A stretch of 34,448 bases of DNA. It comes from Verrucomicrobiota bacterium (GTDB lineage: Bacteria; Verrucomicrobiota; Verrucomicrobiia; Verrucomicrobiales; DEV007). The notes under the pieces were generated by a model, which searched no databases, was not told the origin of the DNA, and saw nothing but the letters and a program-made list of their open reading frames with translations. The stretch spans positions 1 through 34,448 of the forward strand of contig JAHDID010000061.1 in NCBI GenBank assembly GCA_020630975.1, in the 5' to 3' direction. Made by a program: the position numbers and the translations under genes. Below, in pieces: positions 8,376 through 17,536 of this stretch; within the stretch, counting starts at the first letter, position 1, and the number at the start of each line of letters is the position of its first letter.

Positions 8376-8420
8376 TTTGGAGAGACGACCGTAATGGTAT
8401 ACCGACGACGTGCGGTGACA

Positions 8421-8565
8421 CAACTGTCTTGGACGCCTTTTAGGCGTAAATTCGGCGAACGCCTCCCCCTGGACCGCCGACGGCCCCGTCGGCTTCATCG
8501 GTTGCGACTAATGGCTAACTAAGCCGACGAGGACGTCGGCGCTCCCGGAAAACTCGCAACTGTCT
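8421..8565. repeat. REP-like palindrome pair flanked by a 9-bp direct repeat
   Basis: Three hairpins lie in this intergenic stretch: ACGCCT-TTT-AGGCGT (8433-8447), GCCGACGG-CC-CCGTCGGC (8476-8493) and GCCGACG-AGGA-CGTCGGC (8523-8540). The last two are clearly related 18-bp palindromes. CAACTGTCT occurs as a direct repeat at both ends (8421-8429 and 8557-8565), as a target duplication would. No terminal inverted repeats are evident. It sits just upstream of the cyclase-like gene and just downstream of the small membrane protein. Confidence 0.6.
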
Positions 8566-8567
8566 CG

Positions 8568-8915
8568 CTAAAATCTCCGCCTAAACTCCGGCGATCGGTA
8601 CTTCACGGCCCAGCCAGTCAGCCTTGCGTCAATCGGCCTCATCGGTGCAAACAACCCGTTCAAAAACTTGATCTCTTTGTCACTCAATTGGTGCCCTGGA
8701 TCTCTGAAGCGCAATGATCTCCCGCCACCTAGAACGGATTTCCCCCAATACGAGACTTTTCCAACCATCCGCTCACCGCTACCTATCCAAGGATCTGCAG
8801 GTATCATCACTCGCGAGTAGCACTCCCACTTCAAAACCAAGTAACTGCTCGTGTAAACAACCAGCAGAATCCCAGAGATAATTAAGGGATAATGGAGCCA
8901 CCACCTTTTGTTCAT
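8568..8915 (-). CDS. Small membrane protein, hypothetical
   Basis: A 115-residue basic protein with one hydrophobic segment near the N-terminus (about residues 9-29, LIISGILLVVYTSSYLVL), so probably a single-pass inner-membrane protein with a soluble C-terminal part. No family was recognised. It starts 4 nt after the P450 stop codon on the same strand and is probably cotranscribed with it. Its downstream boundary abuts the REP-like element. Placement and codon use favour a real gene; the function is unknown. Confidence 0.5.
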   Translation of the reverse strand: MNKRWWLHYPLIISGILLVVYTSSYLVLKWECYSRVMIPADPWIGSGERMVGKVSYWGKSVLGGGRSLRFRDPGHQLSDKEIKFLNGLFAPMRPIDARLTGWAVKYRSPEFRRRF

Positions 8916-8919
8916 AGAT

Positions 8920-10077
8920 CTACTCCTGACTCAGGCGCACCACCAGCCGCTCATACCCAGTCCGGCGCTCATAGTCGTTGTGCGACTCGACATTCTCCTC
9001 TGCATCCAGCACCTCCACCCGCACCTGCATCTCGGCCAGTAGCCGCAGTAACGTGCGCATGATCGCCCGGGCATGATCAACCCCAGCGCACTGATGTGGC
9101 CCTGTGCCAAATGCGATGTGACGATTGGGACTACGCTCGGGATCGTAAACATCCGCATCGACAAACGCCTTTTCATCAAAGTTGGCAGACGCCCAGCACA
9201 GCGAGATGCGTCGATCTGCAGGAGTCGGCACGCCGTGGACATCGCCCTCGCACACATTGACCCTGCCAATATGGGTGAGCACACTCGACATACGAAAAAA
9301 TTCCTCCACAGCAGGCTCGACGATAGCGTCGTCGGCACGGACTCGATCGAGTAAATCTGGCCGATCAGCACAGAGCGCCAACATCAATGCCACGGACTGA
9401 ATGATGGTGTCTCGACCTCCAGCAAAAGCGAGATTAATGTAGCCGACCATCTCATCGCGAGTCAGCTTTCGCCCATTGACGTCGCCGTGAGCCATCGCGG
9501 AAAAGAAGTCATCTCTCGGTGGCGCGGCCTCAGCTTCGTCTAGCTTCCGGTGGATGTAATCCTCGAGTGAAGAGCCCTTTTCCTCGCCATCGCCATCATT
9601 AAAGACATGAATCCCCCAGCCGATCCATTCGTCGGCCTCAGATTCATCGACATTGAGCAGCAGCGTCAGCGCCTGGCACTGCAGAGGCAGGCCCAGCTCG
9701 CGAACTACCTCTACCTCCTCTACCCAGATGGCATGCTTGAGCTGCGCACGGATGATGTCCTCCACTTGATCTATGTAGTACTCCTCTCGTGGGCGGCGAA
9801 AGTAAGGCTTGATCAGCCTCACATAGGCGCTGTGCTCGGGCGGATCAGTCTCGATCGGCAGCTGGCGTATGGTTCGCACATTCTCCTCAGACGGTATCGG
9901 CACACGAAAAGGCGCATCCGATGAAAAACTCTTAAAATTCCGCGCAGCATCGCGTACAGCCTCGTAGCTGAGCAGCATGGTCAGCTCTTCGCCCTCGAAG
10001 TTGATCGGCATCGCATCGCCCTGCTTGCGTTGCTCGGCAAAGGCATCGTGAAACGGGCATTTCGTAGCAGCTGACAT
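8920..10077 (-). CDS. Cytochrome P450
   Basis: A 385-residue soluble P450 with the expected landmarks. The I-helix oxygen-activation motif is AGGRDT (about residues 219-224), the K-helix ExxR is EFFR, and the heme-binding loop is FGTGPHQCAG, with Cys330 as the axial thiolate. ETDPPEHSAYVRLI (about 76-89) is the conserved C-helix region of bacterial P450s. Length and lack of a membrane anchor fit a bacterial soluble monooxygenase needing separate redox partners; no ferredoxin or reductase gene is in the window. The substrate is unknown. An AraC regulator is transcribed divergently 115 bp away and is the natural candidate for control. Confidence 0.93.
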   Translation of the reverse strand: MSAATKCPFHDAFAEQRKQGDAMPINFEGEELTMLLSYEAVRDAARNFKSFSSDAPFRVPIPSEENVRTIRQLPIETDPPEHSAYVRLIKPYFRRPREEYYIDQVEDIIRAQLKHAIWVEEVEVVRELGLPLQCQALTLLLNVDESEADEWIGWGIHVFNDGDGEEKGSSLEDYIHRKLDEAEAAPPRDDFFSAMAHGDVNGRKLTRDEMVGYINLAFAGGRDTIIQSVALMLALCADRPDLLDRVRADDAIVEPAVEEFFRMSSVLTHIGRVNVCEGDVHGVPTPADRRISLCWASANFDEKAFVDADVYDPERSPNRHIAFGTGPHQCAGVDHARAIMRTLLRLLAEMQVRVEVLDAEENVESHNDYERRTGYERLVVRLSQE

Positions 10078-10134
10078 CGGTGACTAAAATGCCAGATACC
10101 GCAACACTCGACAACACCTCTACAAACTAGAACC

Positions 10135-10169
10135 AAGCTTATCTTCACAAAACCGAAGGCTATAAGCTT
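10135..10169. promoter_or_regulatory. Inverted repeat between P450 and araC-type genes
   Basis: AAGCTTAT (10135-10142) and ATAAGCTT (10162-10169) are perfectly complementary across a 19-nt spacer, in the 115-bp gap between the divergent P450 and AraC-type genes. The centre-to-centre distance of 27 bp puts both arms on roughly the same or nearly the same DNA face. An operator for the adjacent regulator is plausible but only inferred. Confidence 0.35.
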
Positions 10170-10192
10170 AGTTTTGCGCCATATTCCATCTG

Positions 10193-11047
10193 ATGAAGCC
10201 CGCAGTTGAATCTATCACCTCGCCCCCGCTACAGTCATTTTCTTGCCTCAGCCTAGACCTGCCCGCTTTTCACAATACCTACCACCGCCATCCAGAAGTG
10301 GAGCTCACACTCATCCAGGAGGGTAGTGGCCAGCGGCTGATCGGCGACTCCCTTTCGCCTTTTCACCCTGGCGATCTAGTCCTGATCGGCTCCGACCTCC
10401 CTCACCAGTACCAGAGCGAGGGAGCTGACAGAGCTCGGGCTAAAGTCATCCAGTTCTCCGCAGATCGATTTGGCTCCGAGTTTTTCCAAATGAGCGAGTT
10501 TCGACCGATTGGCGCCATGCTACAGCGCGCTGCTAGAGGGCTAGATTTCACCAGTAGTGATGCCGGTGTCATCAGTCGTGATATCGAAGGACTATTCCAA
10601 CTGCCAGCAGGCAGCGCCCGTGCCATCCGCCTGATCGAGATCCTCTCTGGTCTATCTGAAAAAACGCCTAGTCAGCTCGCTTCAGTGGAATTTTCCCAGC
10701 AGATATCGACCAAATCGGTGGCTCGCCTCGACCGCACGATACGCTACATCGAGGAAATGACGGAACAGGGCCACCCCATACATCTGCAACAGGTCGCAGA
10801 TGTGGCCGCTCTACACCCACAGTCGGTCAGCCGTTTCTTTCATCAGCATGTCGGCATGAGCTTTCAGAGATACCTGCAGACAGTGCGCATCGGCAAAGCC
10901 ACTCGCAGACTACTCGAGACAGACGATCCGATCTCCATGATCGCCATAGATGTCGGCTACATCAGCCAGTCCAATTTCAATCGTCAATTTCAAGAGATAC
11001 ACCAAACGACACCGCGAGATTTCCGGAAGGCATTGGCGAAGTCCTGA
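10193..11047 (+). CDS. AraC/XylS-family transcriptional regulator with cupin sensor domain
   Basis: A 284-residue regulator. The N-terminal cupin-type ligand domain has H-R-H-P-E-V-E-L-T-L-I-Q and HPGDLVLIGSDLPHQY (about residues 60-75). The C-terminal domain has two helix-turn-helix units: IHLQQVADVAALHPQSVSRF (about 196-215) and the second HTH ending in DVGYISQSNFNRQFQ, the classic AraC signature, then T-P-R-D-F-R. It is divergent from the P450 gene and probably controls it in response to a small-molecule ligand. A secreted thioredoxin-fold protein follows 20 nt downstream on the same strand. Confidence 0.92.
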   Translation: MKPAVESITSPPLQSFSCLSLDLPAFHNTYHRHPEVELTLIQEGSGQRLIGDSLSPFHPGDLVLIGSDLPHQYQSEGADRARAKVIQFSADRFGSEFFQMSEFRPIGAMLQRAARGLDFTSSDAGVISRDIEGLFQLPAGSARAIRLIEILSGLSEKTPSQLASVEFSQQISTKSVARLDRTIRYIEEMTEQGHPIHLQQVADVAALHPQSVSRFFHQHVGMSFQRYLQTVRIGKATRRLLETDDPISMIAIDVGYISQSNFNRQFQEIHQTTPRDFRKALAKS

Positions 11048-11067
11048 GCTATGGTCTAGCGTCGCTC

Positions 11068-12699
11068 ATGCCGAGATGGGTATCCAGCTATCTGATCTAT
11101 GGTGCGTGCCTAGCGATAGGGATGCCCTCTCTTCAGAGCCAGACTATCTCGCCGCCAAAGTACCGCTGTCTAGCGCCATTGCTCTGGTCGCTAGATGCGG
11201 GAGCCGCTCCAAAAAATCTCTACGAAGCCTTTCTCGCAGGTCCCTATGATCGAGTCGACCTACCGACTACAGACCAAACAGCCTACACTCTAGGCTGGCA
11301 GGCTAGTCTGAATGCCGATCATCCGCTAGCCATACGCCTGTTTCGACAGGCCTGGCAGGACAACGCTCGGGGAGAAGCACTCGTCGCCATGGCGATACAC
11401 CAGCTCGATGCCCCAGCTGTCTGCCGCCTTTTTGCCAAGGAAGCTGCGGCGGCGTGTACCTCGGTAGTGTGGCGAGATCTCGCTACAGCCATCGCAGAGG
11501 GCTCTATCTCCGACCACCAGACTCTCGATCTCTGGTGCGGCGCCCACCCCGACTCGGCTTTAGACCTCGTCAGAGAGTGGCTACTCAAAGAGGCGCTGCG
11601 AGCGGGGGAATTCACCCAAACGACTCACAGCTCGTGGCTACTCTCGCATATCGGCGCAGATCGCGACTGGATGCACCTCGCGATAGCCGACCAGATGCAG
11701 CTATTGATCCCTCCCAAGCAGCTCGCCGCTCGCGTGTCCAATCCCGCCACCCTCGAGGTCGCACTACGCCTATCCCTTCGAAACGAAGATTTCGCGACCA
11801 GCAGCGACCTCTTAGCGACCGCAGCAGACCAGAATCTACTCAGTCCAGCCATTTACCCACAGATCATCGAGCTGGCCCATCGCACCGGCCAGACACAGTT
11901 AGCTAGAGCATGGTTAGAGACTTGGCGGCGATCCCCAGCCTACACCACGGCCGATCGAGCTCAACGCCAGCGAGACACCCACGCTTGGACACTCAGGCTA
12001 GCCGACGATAGCGATCTAGACTCCCTGCACACTCGAATCACATCGATCCAGGCCACATTTGATAGCGGAGACACTCGGGCTGCCCTTTTCTCCCTGACTC
12101 GCTCTCTACAGTCGATCATCGCTAGCGCTGACCAGAGCACTGCCCTCGCTCAAATGATAACTCCGGTCACCGATGCCGCAGGCTGGCGGCCTAGCTGGCA
12201 GAGCCGAGCAACCCCGTTTCGGATCCTCATGCCCACAGACGTGCCTACCACTCTCGTCCCAGAGCTAACCGTGACGTTACCCGACGGTACCCACACCACT
12301 GTCGACGCCATGCGGAATGGTCGCCCCGCACTGGTGATTTTCTTCAATGGAGTGACTTGCCCCGCTTGTATCGTGCAGCTCCAAGCATTCAGCAAAATTC
12401 ATAGCTCAATCACCGAACTCGGCTTCGAAGTCATCGCACTGAGTGCTCAGCCACAAAAAACGTTACGCCAAGAACTAGCCACAACCACGGCCTCATTCCC
12501 CTTCCGATTCGCCAGCGCAGACGAGCAACTGACCGCCTTCCTTCGAGCAGGGATGTATGATGGTTATGAAGATTACCCTACGCATGGGGTTTTAGCTCTA
12601 TCTGCAGATGGTAAAGAAATCTGGAAACATCGAAGTTATGAACCCTTTCGTAAGCTAGACGTTTTACTCGAAGAACTCCGCATCCAGACAGACAATTAA
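11068..12699 (+). CDS. Secreted protein with C-terminal thioredoxin/AhpC-TSA-like domain
   Basis: A 543-residue protein. An N-terminal hydrophobic stretch (about residues 8-25, ending near SLQSQ) fits a signal peptide. Residues about 50-390 look all-helical and repeat-like, rich in Leu/Ala with alternating Arg/Asp, reminiscent of TPR-type folds. The last 150 residues carry a thioredoxin-like fold: LTVTLPDGT, PALVIFFNGVTCPACIVQLQ (redox pair Cys431-Pro-Ala-Cys434), F-E-V-I-A-L-S, and D-G-Y-E-D-Y-P-T-H-G-V-L-A-L. The CxxC suggests thiol-disulfide exchange rather than peroxidase chemistry. It starts 20 nt after the AraC gene. A promoter-like sequence just beyond its stop separates it from the DUF1800 gene. 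Confidence 0.7.
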   Translation: MPRWVSSYLIYGACLAIGMPSLQSQTISPPKYRCLAPLLWSLDAGAAPKNLYEAFLAGPYDRVDLPTTDQTAYTLGWQASLNADHPLAIRLFRQAWQDNARGEALVAMAIHQLDAPAVCRLFAKEAAAACTSVVWRDLATAIAEGSISDHQTLDLWCGAHPDSALDLVREWLLKEALRAGEFTQTTHSSWLLSHIGADRDWMHLAIADQMQLLIPPKQLAARVSNPATLEVALRLSLRNEDFATSSDLLATAADQNLLSPAIYPQIIELAHRTGQTQLARAWLETWRRSPAYTTADRAQRQRDTHAWTLRLADDSDLDSLHTRITSIQATFDSGDTRAALFSLTRSLQSIIASADQSTALAQMITPVTDAAGWRPSWQSRATPFRILMPTDVPTTLVPELTVTLPDGTHTTVDAMRNGRPALVIFFNGVTCPACIVQLQAFSKIHSSITELGFEVIALSAQPQKTLRQELATTTASFPFRFASADEQLTAFLRAGMYDGYEDYPTHGVLALSADGKEIWKHRSYEPFRKLDVLLEELRIQTDN

Positions 12700-12700
12700 C

Positions 12701-12730
12701 TTGTCCTTACCACCCTCGCCGCGCTATACT
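12701..12730 (+). promoter_or_regulatory. Putative sigma70-type promoter for the DUF1800/DUF1501 operon
   Basis: TTGTCC (12701-12706) and TATACT (12725-12730) are separated by 18 nt, in the 64-nt gap before the DUF1800 start codon at 12764. The -10 hexamer is a good match and the -35 a partial one. No regulatory palindrome was seen next to it. Confidence 0.35.
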
Positions 12731-12763
12731 CTGAGATGGTTCCCCCTTTAGCCCGAACCATCG

Positions 12764-15700
12764 ATGAACCGCAACCCAAAGTCATCTAGCCCTGCCGCTT
12801 TTTTGCTGCCATGGCTCTGCTGTATCTGGATCACTAGCTCTTGGGCCCTAGATTCGAATAACAATTCTTTCGATGATATCTGGGAAAGCTACTACAGCGC
12901 ATCCGCTTTATCACCAAGTGATGATGCCGATGGTGATGGCTCATCAAATCTCGAGGAGGCACAAGCTGGCACCGATCCATTCGACGATCAAGACTGGCCC
13001 GAGATCAGCCAGTTCACTCACGATGGCTCCACAGCCAAACTCTCCATCCGGACCAAACTGGGTAAACGCTACGTCATCTGGCGTGCGACCGATCTTTCTG
13101 AAAACAACTCGGACTGGCAGATCGACAATACCCTGGCCGATGTCCTAGGCACTGGTACTGTCGTAGAAGTCACGGTAACCGCAGTCGACAAACCTAAAGA
13201 ATTTTTTCGGATCTCTGTGGTAGACCTCGATAGTGACGACGACGGTCTATCTGACTGGGGCGAGAGGCTGCTCAGCGCCTATGATCATTTATCAGACTTC
13301 AGTGATGGCGGCACGGTCTCAGATAGAGATCGCTTCCTAGCCGATTTTCAGGCAGCTTCTGGCTCGGCATCAGTCCAACTATCAGTAACAGACAGCGAGG
13401 CCTATGAGGTGTTTGGAGAGAATGGCCTGGCCGATAATGGTAGCTACACTTTGACCCGTAGCGGCGGGCTCGATCCTATCACTATCTTTCTCACCACGAC
13501 AGGCGATGCCACCGACAGCGACTACACACTGAAGGATACCTCGGGCACAATCATCAATGGTTTTCTCACACTCGGTTTTGGAGAAACGAGCAAAACCCTA
13601 CTAGTCGAGCCCGTCGTCACAGCAAAAGCGGATTACCCGATCTCGACGCAACTGGCCATTCAGGAGCACGCTGACTACACCATAGGCGCTGCCAATGGCG
13701 GCGCAGTGACCATCTACGATGCCAATGATATCGATGCTCACTCGCAGCTATTCTACGGCCCGACATCTCCAGAGCGCGGAGCCTCCACCACAGCCAGCGG
13801 GTATGCCACGATACGTCTCAATGGCCGCCGCGACCGAGCACTAGTCGATTTCAACTTCAACAGCCTCACATCGACTCAAACCGCAGCTCACGTCCACCAC
13901 GCTGGTGACAATGGCAGCGGCGGCGCGACCAATGGCCCAGTCGTAGAAAGCCTACCTCTCGGTGTGATCGATGATCACGTGTGGCAGATCACAGCTACCG
14001 GCCCCTACAGTGGGCAGGACCTCATCGATGCCCTTTATGGGCAGGACGGTGCACTCCCTCTCTATGTGAATGCTCATACGACTAATGCACCAGGAGGTGA
14101 GATCTGGGCATTTTTTGCGCCTTACAACGCAGGAGCCTTTGAGCCACCTAGCGCACCTGTAGTGATCGACCCGCTGACAGGTGACGACCTGAGGAAAGAT
14201 ATCTCCCGCTTTTTGACTCAAGCATCCTTCGGGCCCGACAAATCGGATATCGACTCCCTCTACGACTCCATCGTCAATACCTACAGTGGCGACCGTATCG
14301 CAGCCTTCGATGCGTGGATAGACGAGCAATTCAGCCGCCCTCAATCCTCCATGCATAGTCTCACCTACGCCATGGATACCGAGGAGTATGCTATGAATGG
14401 TCACTCGCGACTGGCTGGTGGCAATCCCCAGCCTTTCTTAGCTAATCGCCGAGGCGCATGGTGGACCCAGGCCTCGGCCGCTCGAGATCAGTTACGCCAG
14501 CGAGTTGGTTTCGCTCTCAGCCAGATCCTCGTTATTTCCGAGGCAGACACCACTGTGCGAAACCGTTCCTACGCCGCCGCTAGCTATTGGGATATGCTCA
14601 GCGCTCACAGCGATGGCAATTTCCGCGATATCTTAGTCGATGTCAGTAAACACCCTCTGATGGGTAAATACCTGAGCCACCTGCAGAATGCCAAAGCCGA
14701 GTACGACAACCAGGGCAACCAAATAACCAGCCCCGACGAAAACTATGCCCGCGAGATCATGCAACTTTTCTCGATCGGCCTAGTCAGCCTAAATCCCGAT
14801 GGCAGACTAAAGTTCGACAATAGCGGCGATCCTATCCCTACCTATACCAATGCGGATATCACCGAACTAGCCAAAGTTTTCACCGGCTGGAGTTTTAGCA
14901 AGCGCACCGGCTCGCGAGCCGATGGCTTTCCAGTATCGAATAACACTTCTTTTACCTATAACGGAGGTTCACGCTACTTTGAGACACCATGGATCGAGCC
15001 GATGATCAACTTTTCGGCTTATCACGATACCAGCGCTAAAACCTACCTAGGCCAAACCTCGCAGGCCGGACTCAGCGGCGAACAGGATCTCCAGGCGGCT
15101 ATCGACGTTCTCTTTCAGCATGACAATGTCGGGCCATTCATTGGCCGCCTATTGATCCAACGGCTCGTCACATCGAATCCCAGCTCCAGCTACATCTACC
15201 GCGTCTCCCAAGCATTCGACGGAGCCGATGGTGGAACCCGTGGCGATATGAAAGCGGTGGTAAAAGCCATACTGCTCGACCGCGAGGCCCGTGACCTCAA
15301 TGTCGCAAAAGGCATCGGCTACGGCAAACAAAAGGAACCAGTCGTCCGCTATGTACAACTCATCCGAGCTCTGAATGGTAAATCCCAGCTACCGCTAGCC
15401 GATCTCCAGACTCATGGGCTATCTGCTGATCAGTTGGCGACTTACGAGCCCGGAGCCACCCAGTACCGCTTCTACGATACCTCGAATCGTCTCGGCCAAT
15501 CACCTCATCAGGCACCCAGTGTTTTCAATTGGTTTCTACCCGACTACAAAGTCGCCGGCCCTCTGGCTACCAATGGCTTAGTCGTCCCCGAGTTCACCAT
15601 CACCTCGGAGACTCAAGTGATCGATGCGGTCAATTTTCACCACTCGATCATCAGCAGTAGCAGCGGACTCTCTGTGAGGAGACGCTACAATGTACCCTCT

Positions 15701-16033
15701 ACCAATACCGATAGTCGCATCCTACTCGATATCTCGGGTATCGAATCTCGGATGACCTCCCTCTACCAGGCTGCTAGTGGTAGCGATAGCGAAAAAGAAT
15801 TATCCGCCATCACGACTCTGCTCGACGAGTACGATCTGGTCATGACAGGCGGACTCCTCAAAGAGCGCTACGAAGCCCTATCGACTACCAACCCAAGATC
15901 TGCCATCATCGAATGCCTGGTAAATATCTGGAGCCCTAGCAATGATGATACCAGCTACAGCGACCGGCAGAGAGTCGCCAGAGATCTGATCCACCTGATC
16001 TCGACCAGCCCCGAGTACCTAATCCAAAAGTAA
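12764..16033 (+). CDS. Secreted DUF1800-family protein with CHRD domain
   Basis: A 1089-residue exported protein. An N-terminal signal peptide (about 1-28) is followed by Ca2+-loop-like acidic repeats (SNNNSFDDIW, DDADGDGSSNLEEAQAGTDPFD, about 31-70), as in thrombospondin type 3. A Calx-beta-like region follows at about 205-310. A CHRD domain at about 325-450 has A-x-V-H-H-A-G and N-G-P-V-V. The DUF1800 domain spans about 479-1085, with SRFLTQASFGP, the R-x-R-V/G-F-A-L-S-Q core, NYAREIMQLFSIGL and VFTGWSF. The tandem DUF1800-DUF1501 pair is a recurring, uncharacterised outer-envelope or secretome module. DUF1501 follows 7 nt downstream and is surely cotranscribed. Function is unknown; matrix or surface modification is only a guess. 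Confidence 0.88.
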   Translation: MNRNPKSSSPAAFLLPWLCCIWITSSWALDSNNNSFDDIWESYYSASALSPSDDADGDGSSNLEEAQAGTDPFDDQDWPEISQFTHDGSTAKLSIRTKLGKRYVIWRATDLSENNSDWQIDNTLADVLGTGTVVEVTVTAVDKPKEFFRISVVDLDSDDDGLSDWGERLLSAYDHLSDFSDGGTVSDRDRFLADFQAASGSASVQLSVTDSEAYEVFGENGLADNGSYTLTRSGGLDPITIFLTTTGDATDSDYTLKDTSGTIINGFLTLGFGETSKTLLVEPVVTAKADYPISTQLAIQEHADYTIGAANGGAVTIYDANDIDAHSQLFYGPTSPERGASTTASGYATIRLNGRRDRALVDFNFNSLTSTQTAAHVHHAGDNGSGGATNGPVVESLPLGVIDDHVWQITATGPYSGQDLIDALYGQDGALPLYVNAHTTNAPGGEIWAFFAPYNAGAFEPPSAPVVIDPLTGDDLRKDISRFLTQASFGPDKSDIDSLYDSIVNTYSGDRIAAFDAWIDEQFSRPQSSMHSLTYAMDTEEYAMNGHSRLAGGNPQPFLANRRGAWWTQASAARDQLRQRVGFALSQILVISEADTTVRNRSYAAASYWDMLSAHSDGNFRDILVDVSKHPLMGKYLSHLQNAKAEYDNQGNQITSPDENYAREIMQLFSIGLVSLNPDGRLKFDNSGDPIPTYTNADITELAKVFTGWSFSKRTGSRADGFPVSNNTSFTYNGGSRYFETPWIEPMINFSAYHDTSAKTYLGQTSQAGLSGEQDLQAAIDVLFQHDNVGPFIGRLLIQRLVTSNPSSSYIYRVSQAFDGADGGTRGDMKAVVKAILLDREARDLNVAKGIGYGKQKEPVVRYVQLIRALNGKSQLPLADLQTHGLSADQLATYEPGATQYRFYDTSNRLGQSPHQAPSVFNWFLPDYKVAGPLATNGLVVPEFTITSETQVIDAVNFHHSIISSSSGLSVRRRYNVPSTNTDSRILLDISGIESRMTSLYQAASGSDSEKELSAITTLLDEYDLVMTGGLLKERYEALSTTNPRSAIIECLVNIWSPSNDDTSYSDRQRVARDLIHLISTSPEYLIQK

Positions 16034-16040
16034 CCAAGCC

Positions 16041-17528
16041 ATGCGCCAACGCGACAAAGACATCCTAGATCGCCGCACATTTGTCCGGCAGGCATCCTGC
16101 GCTAGTCTGGGCATATCGGGACTCGTGCACGGTCTGTCGAATATGCGACTATTCACAGCAGCGATGGCCCAGGGTAGCCAGTCCGACTACAAAGCCATCG
16201 TCAATGTGTTCCAGTTTGGTGGCAACGATAGTAACAACTTTTTGATACCTACCGATGGCGAGGCCCGCCAGGACTACGAATCCAAACGCGGCGTCCTAGC
16301 ACTGCCACTAGACAATCTCAACACCCTCAACCCAACTAATACCTCTCAGGGCCTAGCCCTCCATCCCCAGTGCGGAGATCTAGCTACCCTATTCAATACA
16401 GGCAAAGCCGCATTCGTCGCCAATGTGGGTACACTCACCTACCCGATCACCACCCGCGACCAATACCTCAATGAAACGGTGCCCCTGCCTCCACAGCTAT
16501 TTTCTCACTCCGATCAGCAGACCCAGTGGCAGAGCTCTGTACCCGATCGCCCCTTCACCTCTGGCTGGGGTGGCCGTGTAGCTGACCTGCTCAATGCCTC
16601 CTACAACGGCGGTAGCAATGTATCGATGTCGATCTCGCTGAGCGGTATCAATAGCTTTCAGTCAGGCACCGGAGGCGGTGTCGTGCAGTATGCGGTATCC
16701 TCCAGCGGTGCCAAAAGTTTGAGCGGCTACGGCACCAACTACAGCAGCGCGCTCAACGAAGATGGCAGCTACACCACATCGTGGTCTGGCAGAAGGCTGA
16801 AGGCCTTCGAGACCATCATGAACTACACCCACAACAACCTGCAAGAACAGGCCTACAATCAAGTGATCCGCCGCTCTCGGGAGGCAGAAAACGTGATCGG
16901 CGCCTCGGTCACTGCCGCCGATGCTGCCAATATCGATTTCGATACCATATTCGCCAATGCCCAAAACGGTCTCGGCGATCAGCTAAAGATGGTCGCCAAA
17001 CTAATAGCAGGTAGAGAGAACCTAGGGAACAATCGGCAGATCTTCTTCTGCTCCATCGGAGGCTACGATACCCATCAGGACCAACTCTCGGCTCACGAGG
17101 ATCTGATGCTAGAGTATAGCACTGCGATGTCCGCCTTTCAGACTTCTCTCGAGGCGATGGGTATAGATGACGATGTCGTCACCTTTGGCTCTTCCGACTT
17201 TACCCGTACTTTCACACCCAATGGCACCAACGCCAACACCGCGGGCTCCGACCACGGCTGGGGCGGCCACACCACCGTGATGGGTGGACCTGTGATCGGC
17301 CAAAAGATCTATGGCACATTTCCCGAGCTGAAAGTCGACGCAGGCATCGATACCAATGGCAATCGAGGTCGCTGGATACCATCGACGTCGATCGATCAAT
17401 ACTACGCTGTGATCGCTAAGTGGTTTGGAGTCGATAGCAATTCCATGGAAGCAATCCTGCCCAATCTTGGCCGCTTCGACGATCCCTTTGGTGGTACCGC
17501 CAATTTGGACTTCCTGACGCCAGCCTAG
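16041..17528 (+). CDS. DUF1501-family exported protein
   Basis: A 495-residue protein with a Tat-like N-terminus (D-R-R-T-F-V-R-Q-A-S, then a hydrophobic run). The DUF1501 hallmarks follow: VFQFGGNDSNNFLIPTD (about 54-70), the G-Y-D-T-H-Q-D-Q motif (about 341-348), FGSSDFTRTFTPNGT (about 389-403) and SDHGWGGHTTVMGGPV (about 410-425). The family belongs to the alkaline-phosphatase/sulfatase-like superfamily, and these His/Asp motifs sit where metals would bind, but no activity is established. It is the obligate neighbour of DUF1800 proteins and is placed 7 nt after one here. The twin-arginine motif suggests export in a folded, metal-loaded state. Confidence 0.9.
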   Translation: MRQRDKDILDRRTFVRQASCASLGISGLVHGLSNMRLFTAAMAQGSQSDYKAIVNVFQFGGNDSNNFLIPTDGEARQDYESKRGVLALPLDNLNTLNPTNTSQGLALHPQCGDLATLFNTGKAAFVANVGTLTYPITTRDQYLNETVPLPPQLFSHSDQQTQWQSSVPDRPFTSGWGGRVADLLNASYNGGSNVSMSISLSGINSFQSGTGGGVVQYAVSSSGAKSLSGYGTNYSSALNEDGSYTTSWSGRRLKAFETIMNYTHNNLQEQAYNQVIRRSREAENVIGASVTAADAANIDFDTIFANAQNGLGDQLKMVAKLIAGRENLGNNRQIFFCSIGGYDTHQDQLSAHEDLMLEYSTAMSAFQTSLEAMGIDDDVVTFGSSDFTRTFTPNGTNANTAGSDHGWGGHTTVMGGPVIGQKIYGTFPELKVDAGIDTNGNRGRWIPSTSIDQYYAVIAKWFGVDSNSMEAILPNLGRFDDPFGGTANLDFLTPA

Positions 17529-17536
17529 TCGTAAAT

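Noticed and set aside
8376-8498. 41-codon N-terminal extension of the cyclase-like protein
   Set aside because: The extension would translate REP-like palindromes; the downstream ATG at 8375 directly precedes the first membrane helix.
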